Of a stretch of DNA of 64,000 nt, positions 23,048 through 33,564 are shown piece by piece (positions within the stretch are counted from its first letter, which is position 1; every line of letters begins with the position of its first letter). The notes beneath the pieces were generated by a model. It saw nothing but the letters and a program-made list of their open reading frames with translations, searched no databases and was not told where the DNA came from. Source of the stretch: Luscinia megarhynchos. Lineage: Eukaryota > Chordata > Aves > Passeriformes > Turdidae. Location of the stretch: the NCBI GenBank assembly GCA_034336665.1, contig JAPFBE010000032.1:124001-188000 (forward strand). The letters are read 5' to 3'. The translations under genes and the position numbers were made by a program.

Positions 23048-23233
23048 GGTCCCGTCTCTTTGTTGATTGCCGTCAAGTATGTAGCACTTGTCATGATGAA
23101 TTTGAAGAAGAATGACATAATGGATGTGCCAGGCCTCCCCATATTTCTATTTCAACCATCATCCTCCATACCACAGGGGCTTTACCCACTTGATTCTGCT
23201 TGATTGCAGAACATGTTTCACAGTTATGGATAA
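23048..23233 (-). pseudogene. pol: ERVL-like integrase fragment (zinc CxxC to start of core)
   Basis: Minus-strand sequence contains the zinc-binding pair CETC and then the beginning of the catalytic core, with the strand ending LTAINKETG. It lies between two inserted LTRs, and the first catalytic Asp region is degraded. Confidence 0.6.
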
Positions 23234-23238
23234 CCAGG

Positions 23239-24622
23239 TGTGTTGGTTTCACCTGGTGTGGGGGATGGGTGGTTTCACCTCAGGGATGGCTCCATGAGGT
23301 GGGGAGTGGGAGGCACTCTCCCGTCTCTGGGAGCTTCCCCTGTGAGCTGCTGGCACCAATCAGAGAGCTGATTTGGTGATGAACAGCTCGGGAAACCAAT
23401 GAAAAAGTTATTTCGCTTTCACAAATCACAGTTGCATCGAGTTGATCTGCTCTCTTCGGGTTCCCCGGTCCCCGGAGGGTGGGAGGCCCTGGCCGGGGGG
23501 GGGGCTCCGGCCCGGCTCTGGGCTCGGTCTGAGGTCCGGCCCGGCACCCCGGCTCTGCGGGGGCCCGGCTCAAAACCCCAGCCCGGGTTCGGCGGGGGGA
23601 AGCTCGGCCCGCCCGGCACCGGCTCTGCGGGGAGCCCCTGCCTTGGGGGCCCCCGGGCTCCGCGATGGCCCCAGCACAGGCTCCGCATGGCTCCAGCACC
23701 AGCCGCATGGCCCGGCACCAGCCGCATGGCTCCCCAGCACCGGCCACATGGCTCCCGGCCCTGCCAGCTGGGCTCGGCTACGCCCTTTCCAACGTGGCAG
23801 AGAAAAGAACTCCAGCTGCCCACGTTTGTTTCTTTGTAATCTGAATACAATTGTAACTTCTTTGTGCCTGGATGGAGTCCTGGACCTTCTGAGTTCCCCC
23901 TGAATGAGAGGAGATGAAGCATAGAGACTACAGAGGTCAGCGGGATGAAGACAAAGTTCCTAGTGGGAATAGATTGAAAAGATGCAAGTAGCTGAAAACC
24001 TTTTTGTGGGCTGTGGGGATTGTGACTTCACTAAAGTTCCTTTAAACTGTGAAAAATACATGGGGGGTTGAAATATTTGAAAAAGAATCCTTTGCCCTGA
24101 GGGGAATGGGGGGTCTCTGTTCTGGAACTGGAATATGAACAGAGACATTTGATAGAGAAACCCAATGAAGAGAATTCTGTTTTTTTTAGTAGCCTGTCTT
24201 TAGAGGTGGTGCCCATGTGTGCATCGTAACCCATAACCACGGCTCTGGAAGGACTGTGTAAATGGGAGGAAAATTCATAGTCCTGTGGTTCTCGGAGGAC
24301 GCAGACTGTGAAGGTGAAGACACCCTCTAAGCCATAACCAGAAAAGGGACTTTTCTCTGAAGTAAACTGAACTGATTATTTAAGTGTATAGCTGACTGAA
24401 GTGTTCTCTGTATGTTAGTTGGTAAGAAATGTAGAATGAAGGGAGGAGGGAACAATCTAGGAATTTTATCCTGAATTTTTAATTTCTTTTTTTGTATTAT
24501 TAATAAATTTCTTCTTGTACCTTTTCAAGTTTTGAGTCTGCCTTGTCTCTACTCCTGGGTCCTGTCTCAAAAAGAAATTAAATATATTAGGGTTGGCAAA
24601 ACCCAAGTCACACCGCGTGACA
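23239..24622 (+). mobile_element. Long GC-rich solo LTR, 1.38 kb, with a 5-bp duplication
   Basis: The element starts TGTGTTGGTTTCACC and ends CGCGTGACA. The 5-bp sequence ccagg flanks it exactly at 23234-23238 and 24623-24627. The integrase reading frame is continuous across the insertion when one copy of ccagg is counted. A very GC-rich, CpG-containing block lies at about 23,450-23,780, and a poly(A)-type signal (taataaat) near 24,500. A 5-bp duplication fits ERVL-like or some class I integrases. Open frames inside the GC-rich part are likely accidental. Confidence 0.75.
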
Positions 24623-24627
24623 CCAGG

Positions 24628-25011
24628 GAAATGGTGTCCATCATTAAGTCCACTCCTCAGTCATGAGCCCATTTCTATGTTGCATCTCTTCCCTGATGAC
24701 CTCAGGTGTCACGGGCCCATCGAGCCAGAAAAAATTCACCTTTATGTTGCCAGTCCAGATCAACCTGAAACATTAGAATCTTGGCAGCCAGATCCACCTG
24801 TCCTTTATTGTGATGCTCTTCAATAGCCTGACTCTTGGGTATGTGTGAATCTACATGACATACTTTTACAGCCAACCTCTTTACCCAGGAATTTATGTCT
24901 TACTGCAATTCAGTAGCCCAGATGAGTTTACCTCTGTGCTGCCAATTGGTCTTTTTCCATCAGTCCAGCCGTCCTCACAGAGCATTTGTCACCATCTACG
25001 ATTAAGTAGAG
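24628..25011 (-). pseudogene. pol: ERVL-like RNase H end and integrase zinc domain
   Basis: The minus strand encodes the tail of RNase H from 25,011 leftward, then the linker and the His-containing half of the integrase zinc finger (HKGEFFLARW, then GHQGRDAT) around 24,660-24,760. Stops are present. The right end is the target-site duplication (gtagac) of the provirus at 25,018. Confidence 0.65.
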
Positions 25012-25017
25012 GTAGAC

Positions 25018-25402
25018 TGTGGACACTGCTGAAGGCCTAGGCAAATTTCAACCAGGCCTTTTCTCAGGTTCAGAGTCTTTTTCTCTTTCTCAGGCTTTGA
25101 GGATTTTTCCCAGGCTGAGACAGTTTCTCAGCTCTGGCCTGAATCTTTCCCAAGGTGATAGCTTTCTTGTAAATAGAAAGGAATTAATAAACAGAATTAG
25201 CACCTGGTGTTGGCTGTGGGACAGTGCGTGATGTATGTGACAGAGGATATTTTCTCCTATTTTCCAATGAACTACTGTCCTGCTTGAGGGTTTGCAAACC
25301 ACTCTATAAATATGGATCAGGTTTTCAATAAAGTGCTTCCTTAGCCAAAGAAGAAGTCGGTCATTATTATTCACCGCTCTCTGCGAATAGCTACATCTGA
25401 CA
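25018..25402 (+). repeat. 5' LTR of the 25-32 kb provirus
   Basis: It starts TGTGGACACTGC and ends TCTGACA, 385 bp. The TATA box (tataaat) is at 25305-25311 and the poly(A) signal at 25327-25332. Compared with the 3' LTR it has a 6-bp TTTCTC insertion and 7 extra bases near the end. No TGG-starting primer-binding site follows immediately. A tRNA-Pro-like sequence (TGGGACTCATCC) begins about 40 bp downstream. Confidence 0.9.
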
Positions 25403-25641
25403 GTCTCCACCGAGATAGCACTTTCGATCAGAACACCCCTCCATTGGGACTCATCCTCGGGAGTTTCGCAGAGGCGCTAGCACAGCCGAGCCGAAAGCGG
25501 TCTTGTCGGCGTGCCAGGAGCCTGGACAGTGAGCCTTCTGGGAGCCACAAGCAGCGTCGGACTGTCTTCTTCCTCATCGGAGACAGCTACTGTTTTGTTC
25601 CCCCCTCCCAGCTTAGCAGCTAGGTGGGAAATTCTGTAATA

Positions 25642-27991
25642 ATGGGGAGTCGTTTAACTAAGCAAGAGGAAACCATACTCTCAATTTGGAGGGGATGTCC
25701 TAGAAGGCTTGGACACCCAGATGCCAGACAAGGATTTAATAGCCTTGTTGGCTTGGGCCAAGGAGTGTGGATTCTCTGATGATCCAGATGTAGCCTTTTC
25801 TCCCGACAGCATGGGGAGACCTGGGAGACCGATTGTATGTGATGCCCTTCGGGGAGGGGAGATCTCACTTTCCTCTGTCAGGCACCTGGGCAATTATTAA
25901 TCAAAAGCATGATGGAGGAGGAGGAGGAGGAGGAGGGTGAGATGGGCTCTGAACGGAGTGAGACGGGCTCTGAACAGAGTTAGGAGGGCTCTGTCTGTCA
26001 GTCTGAAAAACCTAAGGTGGTTTTCTCACTCTATAACCTCTCCCGTAGAAGTTGCCGAGCCCAGGGACACCCCGCCCAAAGCTTCCTCGCCCAAAGCCTC
26101 CCCGTGTGAAATATCCATCACCCAATGATTATGTGCGCCTGTTTATCCTTCTCCAAAAGACTTTTTTCAGCCCGTGTATCCCTTTGCTGGCAGAGTTGGG
26201 CTGACAAATCGCCTCTGTGAATAGCGGCCGGACAGGCCCCCCCCATCGTTCTAGCCCCGCAGGAGTCTGCAGTGCCCATTCCCTGGGGGGCGAGGCCAGG
26301 ACAGTGTGCACGAAGACAGTTACCTGCTGACGTCATCATGCCAACCGCCCCCACTGCCAGCTATCCCTATTGATGTTGTTGTGCACGTGTTACCTGCCAT
26401 GGCAGAGCAAACGGCAACCCTGCATGCTGCTCTGGTGCCTTACATGACCACCCACACAGGGGAAAACCGAGGGTCATGGGGCGGCCTGGCCGTGGGGGCA
26501 GGTCTTTCGCTGCCTGCCGACTGCAGAGGCGGAGCCGGTGCTGCCTTATACGCAGCCCTCAGCTGTCAGGTCCCACCAGCCAAGTAGCGCTGGGTTGCTC
26601 CCCATCTCCAGGGTTGCGTCCTGCCTCGCTGACAACGGATGGTACCGCCACTCCTGCATCTGTGAGGGAGCCTTCTTCATCGATGCCTGTGGCTTCTGTG
26701 TCATCTCCTGCCACGCAGGGATCACCTTCATCGCTTTCGATCCTGCACTGCTAACGCTGATGGACAGCAGCCTTCCTGCCAAAGGCGTGGTTTCACTTCG
26801 GCAGACAGGGGCTGCAGTGACCCCACGTCTTCTCCTCTCGGGAGCAGGCTGTGGATGCTTCCCGCATGTTCGGTGACTATGAGACCTAGGAATCCCCACA
26901 GTTTTGGGAATCAGTTAAAATGTGGGCACTGCATCAGGGTGATTGGGATCTCCTGGAACGGGTGGGGATGCCAAAAGGAGAGGCGTTCTCCGAGAGCAGG
27001 AGAGTGTCCAGGTGGACTCTGTTGAGCTCTGCCCTGTCCCTGAGGACGACCTACCACAGGATTGTGAGGAGGATCCCCAGGGGATGAGGGGGGCTCAAGC
27101 TTTTCCCTGTCTTTAAGGGTGTTCCAAATATGGGACAGCCGGACAGACATGATCCTATAGCTTGGCGTGTTGTTCAAGATTTGCAAATAAGGTAGCACGG
27201 TTTGGGCTTGGTTCCACAGAAGTTATGCAAATTACTAGAGTGCTGATTACGGATCTGCTAGCACCTTATAATGTTAGACATATAGCCCAAGTGCTGTTTC
27301 AGCCTGTTCAATTTAGATTGTTTGAGGACACTTGGAGGAAGATGGTGAGAGAGCAGCCACAGAAAAATATGGGGCGGCTCCGGGAAAAATCCCCAGGTGT
27401 GCTGTGGGGTGCGATGCTTTGCTGGGTCAGCATAGCTTTGCTAGCCCTGATCTTCAGGCTACCTGGGATCCTCTGATTCTTGAACAATGCCAAAAAAGTA
27501 GGCTTTGCAGCAATTCTAAAAACAATAGAGGCTGCAGCTCCTAAGCCAAAGTTTGTGAAAATCACTCAGGGTCCTAGAGAGCCATTCTTACAATTTGTTG
27601 AGAAGGTAGCAGCAGCTTTAGAAAAGCAGGTTGAAGATGATGCTCTAAGGCACCTGTTATGTAAGCAGCTGACCAGAGACAATGCTAATGCTGAATGTGC
27701 AAAAATTATACAGACTCTGCCGGGAGACCCCTCATTGTCTGACATGATGCAGGCATGTGCTAATGTAGGCACTGTAAATCATCAGATCTCTGCTTTAGCA
27801 GCTGCCATGTGGCATCATCAGAATATGTTGGGGGTGTATATCAGAAACAGGGAGAGATTAAAGGCAAGATGCCACAACAGCAGAAGGCTGACATGCTTAC
27901 CTTTTTGTGTGCTAAGTGCAAGAAGCCAGGTCACTATGCAAACCAATGCAAATCAAAGAAACCTGTTCTGGCCAGGGAAACAGACAGATGA
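25642..27991 (+). pseudogene. gag: Betaretrovirus-like gag, multiply frameshifted
   Basis: The likely start is the ATG at 25,642, whose second codon is Gly, as needed for N-myristoylation of matrix. Matrix frames break soon after, and a GGA repeat (25,916-25,936) encodes poly-Glu. Capsid sequence runs about 27,160-27,800. The frame 27480-28169 contains the major homology region (about residues 30-50, GPREPFLQFVEK) in a 229-residue open stretch. Nucleocapsid has a CCHC knuckle (CAKCKKPGHYANQC) at 27,908-27,949. The product would be the core polyprotein, but frames are split at several points. Confidence 0.75.
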
Positions 27992-28039
27992 GCGCCAAGG
28001 GGTACAGCATGCAGATACTAGCAGTGCCCCAGAATCCAG

Positions 28040-28753
28040 CACTGGCGCAGGTTTCCCTCAGCCAGCATGCAGCCAGCACCCGTGGCTCAGCTGGGGTGGA
28101 TTTACACACCGCAGCCGCAGTCGTCCTAGACTCTGTCAGTGTGCACAAGTTTCCTCTGGATGCCTTTGACCCTTTAGGCTAGGGGCCTGAGTGCACTTCT
28201 CATAGGGCAATCTAGTGCCACTCTCCAGGGAATCTTTATTCACCCAGGTGTCATAGATGCTGACTTTACAGGTCAAATTTGTGCTATGGTTTCTACACTA
28301 TGTCCCCCTGTCACTATCCCAGCAGGAACTTGTATTGCCCAACTTGTGCCTTTTCATTCATCTGTTCTCAGGGCTGATCAACGAGATCGCAAAGACGGGC
28401 GGGTTCAGATCTATGGGACCACCACAAGTCTTTTGGACAATGAATATCTCGATCAGCACCCACAGATGTTGTGCACTTTGACGATCTCAGGGGCCAACCC
28501 ATGTCATATTCAGCTCAGAGGTTTGATTGATACTGGGACGGATGTAATGGTGATCTCTCTTTCTGCCTGGCCTCCCACATGGCCGATGGCCCCTCTTGGC
28601 CAGGGCATTGAAGGTTTGGGGTACATCACAGACCTCTGTGAGTCAGAGGCCCGTGTTGATCAAAAAATATGGAAGGGCAGATGGCTACAGTCCCGACCTT
28701 ACATTACCACAGCCTCAATAAACCTCTGGGGGACGGGATGTTTGGCTGCCTGA
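28040..28753 (+). pseudogene. pro: dUTPase-protease (pro) region
   Basis: A dUTPase domain precedes the retroviral protease, an arrangement characteristic of betaretroviruses. The dUTPase motif GSAGVDL is at 28,084-28,104, and later dUTPase strands continue into the open frame 28286-28753 (155 residues; TIPAGT at 10-15). The protease follows in the same frame with the DTG triad at residues 82-84 (28,529-28,537) in LIDTGTD. A frameshift separates the first dUTPase motif from the rest. dUTPase would hydrolyse dUTP, and the protease would cleave Gag-Pol. Confidence 0.8.
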
Positions 28754-28819
28754 GGAGTCCGCGATTGAGACAAATTTCTAATTGAGGTCACTGAGGTGAA
28801 GGGCGGGAATTATCCTATG

Positions 28820-29760
28820 ATGCCTTTACGGTGGTTGACTAATACCCCTGTTTGGAACAACCAGTGGCCCCTACCAAAAAATAAATTGATAGCCCTTCAT
28901 GAATTGGTGCAAGAACAATTGCAGCAGGGACACATTGAACCTTCAATAGTCCCTGGAATACTCCAGATTTTGTAATAAAGAAAAAATCAGGTAAATGGAG
29001 GTTGTTACAGGACCTCAGAAAAATTAATGCAGTGATGGAGAGCATGGGGGCATTGAAGCCTGGCATGCCTTTGCCCACCATGCTCCCTGCTGGATGGGAC
29101 ATCCTGGTCATTGATTTGAAGGATTGCTTTTTCACAATCCCCTTGTGTCCTGATGACAGATGGAAATTAGCTTTACAGTGCCTGCAGTGAACAATTCTGA
29201 GCCAGGGCAGAGATATCAATGGAAAGTCTTGCCACAGGACTGTCATAATAGCCCAACTATTTGTCAATAGTATGTGGCTCGGGCCTTGTCTGGAGTCCAC
29301 GAGCAGTTTCCCTGATGCGCACTTTTATCATTACATGGATGTCATCTTAGTAGCAGCTCCTACTCAGGATGAGCTGTTGAGGATAGAACCTCAGCTGCTT
29401 GCTACTCTACTCTGTTATGGACTGCAGGTGGCTCCAGAAAAGTCCAACAGCAAACTCCTTGGAGATATTTGTGGGTCAAGATCCTGGATCAAACGATTCA
29501 TCATCAGGAGGTGCAATTTGCAGATTCTATTAAGACTCTGAATGATGCTCAGAAATTGCTGGGTGTCATTGGTTGGTTGCATCCTTATCTAGGGACTAAC
29601 CACAGAGCAGTTGTCCCCACTTTTGGCATCCTGAAGGGGGGACTCTTGACTGAATTCACCTCGGATGCTGACCCCCAAAGAGCGGCAAGTGCTGCAGTAG
29701 GTGCAGCATGCTCTTTCTACTTGGCAGGTATACCAAATAAATCCTTCCATTGATATCACT
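28820..29760 (+). pseudogene. pol: Betaretrovirus-like reverse transcriptase, active-site mutated
   Basis: RT fingers and palm are recognisable in several frames: a [13 protein letters not shown] start near 28,850, [11 protein letters not shown] near 29,110-29,150, then the frame 29272-29541. There the normal YMDD box reads YMDV (29,332-29,343), so the last catalytic Asp is lost. The connection region continues in 29469-29753. Together with stops and shifts this RT cannot be active. Confidence 0.75.
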
Positions 29761-30186
29761 GTGTTTATCACTGCTCCGGTTTGCATCCTATAGGTATCAT
29801 TGGCCAGTGGAGTGACACATCGTCCGATCCCTTGCACATTCTGGAGTGGGTCTTTTGCCGCATCAGCTCAAAAAGACAGCAACTAGGAGTGTTTGAGTTG
29901 TTTGCCCGACTGATACTCAAATGCCATCAGCAATGCGTGCAATTGATAGCAGCGGACCCCGTGAGTGTACTACCTGCGAGCCGGGAGTTCTTTGAAGGGG
30001 GTTTTGTTAACAGCGTTCCCTTGCAAAAGTCGCTGCTGGATTTTACAGGGCAAATCATCCATCATCTGCCCAGCCATAAGCTACTGCATATGGCAAAGAC
30101 AGTTAAGTTGTCTTTGAGACGCAAACATAGTCGGGTGCCAGTGCAAGGTCCTACCGTCTTTGTTGTATTTTACTTATGTAGTTTTA

Positions 30187-30484
30187 TGTAGCACTGAGAA
30201 TGGTATCTCCCTGAACTCCCCTGTACCCTATTTTTGTAATTTTGCTCTTTCCCTCCCCTTCCCCTCCACCCTAAGCTGATTGGCTGGTGTCTAGGTTCCC
30301 TCCGCCCCTAGAGGGAGGTTTAAAATGCCACAGACAGCCAGTCCAACTTCCTCTTTACCTCTGGAAGCCTTCGGAAATAAAGCTTAAAACCCCTTTGGGG
30401 GAAGGAGCCTCTTTTGGACTTTTATCTTGTTCCTGCAGGGCTCTGGGCTTCTTCTTATTACTGAGCTAGCCAAGAGGAAAGTCC
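30187..30484 (+). mobile_element. LTR-like insertion within RNase H of the provirus
   Basis: An approximately 300-bp non-coding block interrupts pol. It starts TGTAGCACTGAG and ends AGTCCA, with a TATA-like tttaaaatgcc near 30,319-30,329 and a poly(A) signal (aataaa) near 30,376-30,381. A 12-bp direct repeat, aagctactgcat, lies at about 30,078-30,089 and again just right of the block, which is longer than a retroviral duplication. The exact mechanism and left edge are unclear. Confidence 0.5.
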
Positions 30485-31690
30485 AGAAAGCTACTGCATG
30501 TCTTCACTGATTGGTCAGGCAAAAACAGGGCAGGCCATTGTTACCTGGGAGGATGAGTCTGGTTGGCAATTGTAGGAAGGCCATGAAACAGGTTCTGCTC
30601 AGATAATTGAGTTGAAAGCAGTCACAATGGCATTCCAACTGTTTTCTCAGGTACCTTTGAATTTGATCACTGACTCCACTTATGTTGCAGACATCACTCA
30701 GCATCTGGATTGTTCGCCTCCTGAAGGAGGTTGACAACGCCGTCTTGTTCTGGCTGTTGAAGGCCTTGTGGTGCACAATTCGAGTTCATCCGTATTATGT
30801 TTTGCACATACGGAGTCACACAGATTTACCAGGTTTTTTAACGGAGGGTAATGCCAGGGCTGATAGGCTGGCTAACCCTGCATGGGTGGCACCTCAGCCT
30901 GACAAGACTGCACAAGCCCGGGAATTGCATGGTTTCTTTAATCAAAATGCACATACTCTGCAAAAGCAATTTCATCTAACAGCCACTGAGGCTTGTGGCA
31001 TTGTCGCTTCTTGTGATGCTTGTCATGGCCTCGCTGTGCCTTTACCGGCAGGGGTGAACCCTAGGGGTTTAAAAGCCCTGCAGCTTTGGCAGACAGATGT
31101 CATTTACATAGCTGAATTTGTCAGGTTTAAGTATGTGCATGTGTCTGTTGACACCTTTTCTTCTGCCATGTGGGCATCTGCTCACACGGGGGATAAAGGC
31201 CCATTGGAGAATGGCCTTTGCAATCTTGGGCATTCCTTCTGCTGTGAAAACTGACAATGGTCCTGATTATGTCTCTCAAAAGACGAGGCACTTTTTGCAG
31301 ATGTGGAAAGTCTCACATAAGTTTGGCACTCCACATTCTCCAATAGGTCAGGCCATTGTTGAGTGTGCTCGTGGTACTCTGAAGCATGTTCTTGATAAAC
31401 AGAAAAGGGGAATGGCTGGTGAAACACCACACAGTCGATTGGAAAAAGCCTTGTACACCATCAATCACCTTACTTATTGTGAATCATTTCACTTCCTTAC
31501 AGGCTGCAGTTGAGACACGCCTGCCTTGAGCTAAGGTCTTCATATGGGACTTGACCACAAACAAGTGGGAAGGCCCGCATGAACTCATTGTTTGGGGTCG
31601 TGGCTACGCTTGCGTCTCAACGGATACCGGGGTACGCTGGCTGCCTTCAAGGTGTGTCCGCCCTGACCTGTGACATCAGAGACAGGATGC
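30484..31690 (+). pseudogene. pol: Betaretrovirus-like RNase H and integrase
   Basis: RNase H resumes at about 30,497 with the VFTDWSG-type first Asp motif and continues to the last carboxylate (NARADRL) in the frame 30682-31254. The same frame holds the integrase zinc region (His pair, then CDAC) and the first core Asp (WQTDV, about 31,087-31,100). A frameshift follows. The frame 31118-31513 holds the second Asp (KTDNG) and a Cys-following Glu (GQAIVECA). The C-terminal domain is recognisable to about 31,690 (WGRGYACVS). It is broken by at least two frameshifts. Confidence 0.8.
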
Positions 31691-32032
31691 AGCTGAAGCA
31701 CAGCCTTCAAATGCTGACCAACATGCCGATCACCAGCCAGATGGTCCCTCTACAAGCAGAGGATGAGCATTCATCTGTTTCTTTGGAACTGTTTTAAGCC
31801 ATTGAACATTGTTAGATGAGTTTTCTGAAATGTATTAGAAATTACAAGTCTGGTGAATGGTGGTGGGTTTTTGTTTTTGTATTAGAATTAGTTTTGTAAG
31901 AAAAAGCACCAGGTGTGAAGATTTCCCTGGGCACTTCAGGTGTCCTCAGATCTCCTGAGTGGTGTTTGTTCTGCTTTGCAAAGGGCCCTGTGGGGGATTG
32001 CAAACACTTCTTATTCTTTTCTTTTTTAAACT

Positions 32033-32044
32033 AAAAGGGGGACT
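32033..32044 (+). promoter_or_regulatory. Polypurine tract of the 25-32 kb provirus
   Basis: The run aaaagggggact lies directly before the 3' LTR. This is the plus-strand priming site for reverse transcription. Confidence 0.8.
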
Positions 32045-32415
32045 TGTGGACACTGCTGAAGGCCTAGGTAAATTTCAACCAGGCCTTTTCTCAGGTTCAG
32101 AGTCTTTTTCTCAGGCTCTGAGGATTTTTCCCAGGCAGAGACACTTTCTCAGCTCTGGCCTAAATCTTTCCCAGGGTGATAGCTTTCTTGTAAATAGAAA
32201 GGAATTAATAAACAGAATTAGCACCTGGTGTTGACTGTGGGACAGTGCGTGATGTATGTAACAGAGGATGTTTTCTCCTGTTTTCCTATGAACTACTGTC
32301 CTGCTTGAGGTTTGCAAACCACCCTATAAATATGGATCGGGTTTTCAATAAAGAGCTTCTTTAGCCAAAGAAGAAGTCGGTCGTTATTATTTGCAGCTCT
32401 CTGTGAATAGTGACA
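32045..32415 (+). repeat. 3' LTR of the 25-32 kb provirus
   Basis: It starts TGTGGACACTGC and ends AGTGACA, 371 bp. TATA (tataaat) is at 32325-32331 and the poly(A) signal at 32347-32352. It is followed by the gtagac duplication. Confidence 0.9.
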
Positions 32416-32421
32416 GTAGAC

Positions 32422-32893
32422 CACTGGCCATTTTTTCTCATTCAGCCATATGTAAAGCCAGCTGGATGGCTTTCAGCTCTGCAGCCTGACTTGATCCACC
32501 TCATCCCTCTCTAGCTTCAGCAATTTGTCGCATAAGACTCCATACAGACCCTTTCCATTTTTGATGTAGCCCTACAATACAGCAGGGACCATCAGTGAAG
32601 AGAGCGTGTCAGCTTTTCATCTTCTAGTAGAGGATTATATGATGAGACCTCTTCAGCCTGTGTCACCTGTTCTTCCTACTCTGATGATGATAGTCCAAAA
32701 TTTTTCACCTTCAGGTCAGTTTTTGATGATCTCCAAGATCATTCGGGGATTGTGATTTTTTATTTAAGCTCACTATGTAATCAGTGCAAACCATTTATGC
32801 CACATGGCGTCATGGCCTAATGTGTGGAAGGGACTTTTCCCTGTTAACATCCAGCTCAGCACTGGTAGTCTAGGTGCCGGGAAGATATCTACT
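32422..32893 (-). pseudogene. pol: ERVL-like RT end and RNase H start
   Basis: Minus-strand frames encode the RT connection (about 32,893-32,660), then RNase H with a first-Asp motif (TLFTDGP-like, shifted) near 32,600 and a Glu motif (QAAELKAIQLA) near 32,480. It ends at the provirus duplication and continues at 25,011. Confidence 0.6.
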
Positions 32894-32897
32894 TTGG

Positions 32898-33327
32898 TGC
32901 TTATGCCTGGAAAGGCTGACTTGCAACAGAGGCTAAAAGTGCAAAAAGAAACATCTGAAACTTCATGTTAGATGTTAGTAAGTTCTCTTCACAGGGTAGT
33001 TAGAAAAAAAAATCCCTTCCCAGCTAGAGAATCAAGGAGAAACATTACTCAAAAAAGCATAAACAATGGTGAAGGGAATGGGGCAAGCAAAGGGGTTGGG
33101 ACTTCACAACCTGAAGCTGTGGTTGGACAATAAACCACAGTATGTAGATCGAACCAAAACTTATAAAAGTGTAAAACTTGTGACCGGAATCCATCTTGGA
33201 TTCGACTTTGGTGTAGCCCCCAGCCAGGGTCTTGCACTGCCCAAGCTTTATTCTTTTTAATAAATACCCTATTTTATTCCGTTTGCTCTGTTTAGTCTCT
33301 GTTCCAGGTCAGCCTTTGCAGGCATCA
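32898..33327 (+). mobile_element. LTR of recurrent family G, copy 2
   Basis: It is 430 bp and closely matches 3,620-4,047. A TATA box (tataaaa) occurs near 33,163-33,169, and aataaa near 33,260-33,265. It lies between two fragments of the ERVL-like RT. I could not find a convincing target-site duplication. Confidence 0.75.
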
Positions 33328-33560
33328 GCTCCAATCACTTCTGAAGCATTTCAAACATCTTCATAAGTTGTCAGGATCTGTTTTCCGCTTGGAGAGTAGC
33401 AGGCTGTCATGAGCAAGTGTTTTAAGGTCGCTTAAAAAATCATCAGCAAAGGTATCAGTAAAACAAATTTAATATTCATTCTGCAAATTGAGCATGAGCA
33501 ATCGTGGTTGAATGCTTATCGCCCTGATGGAGGCTGTTAAAGGTACACTGTATGCCTTCC
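33328..33560 (-). pseudogene. pol: ERVL-like RT palm fragment
   Basis: The minus strand contains a TFNSL...GDKHSTTIAHA block equivalent to the LPQG motif region of RT, followed by a degraded catalytic-box region. It directly continues the RT fragment on the other side of the long LTR at 33,565-34,896. Confidence 0.6.
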
Positions 33561-33564
33561 CAGG

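Larger units (their letters stand above)
25018..32415 (+). mobile_element. Complete betaretrovirus-like provirus without env, 7.4 kb
   Basis: LTRs at 25,018-25,402 and 32,045-32,415 bracket gag, pro (dUTPase plus protease) and pol. The perfect 6-bp duplication gtagac flanks it (25012-25017 and 32416-32421). The two LTRs differ by roughly twenty single-base changes and a few short indels by eye, so the insertion is not recent. No env lies between integrase (ending about 31.69 kb) and the polypurine tract at 32,033-32,044. All genes carry stops or frameshifts. It sits inside the RNase H region of the older ERVL-like element. Confidence 0.9.

Noticed and set aside
23280..23922. Four overlapping open frames of 146-167 codons on both strands
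   Set aside because: They lie in the GC-rich block of an LTR bounded by a 5-bp duplication. High GC removes stop codons, and no domain is recognisable.
25916..25936. GGA repeat as a possible regulatory or structured element
   Set aside because: It lies within gag and simply encodes poly-Glu; it looks like a short microsatellite.
32892..33333. Target-site duplication for family G copy 2
   Set aside because: The flanks ctttgg and gctcca do not match, and small boundary shifts gave only partial matches.
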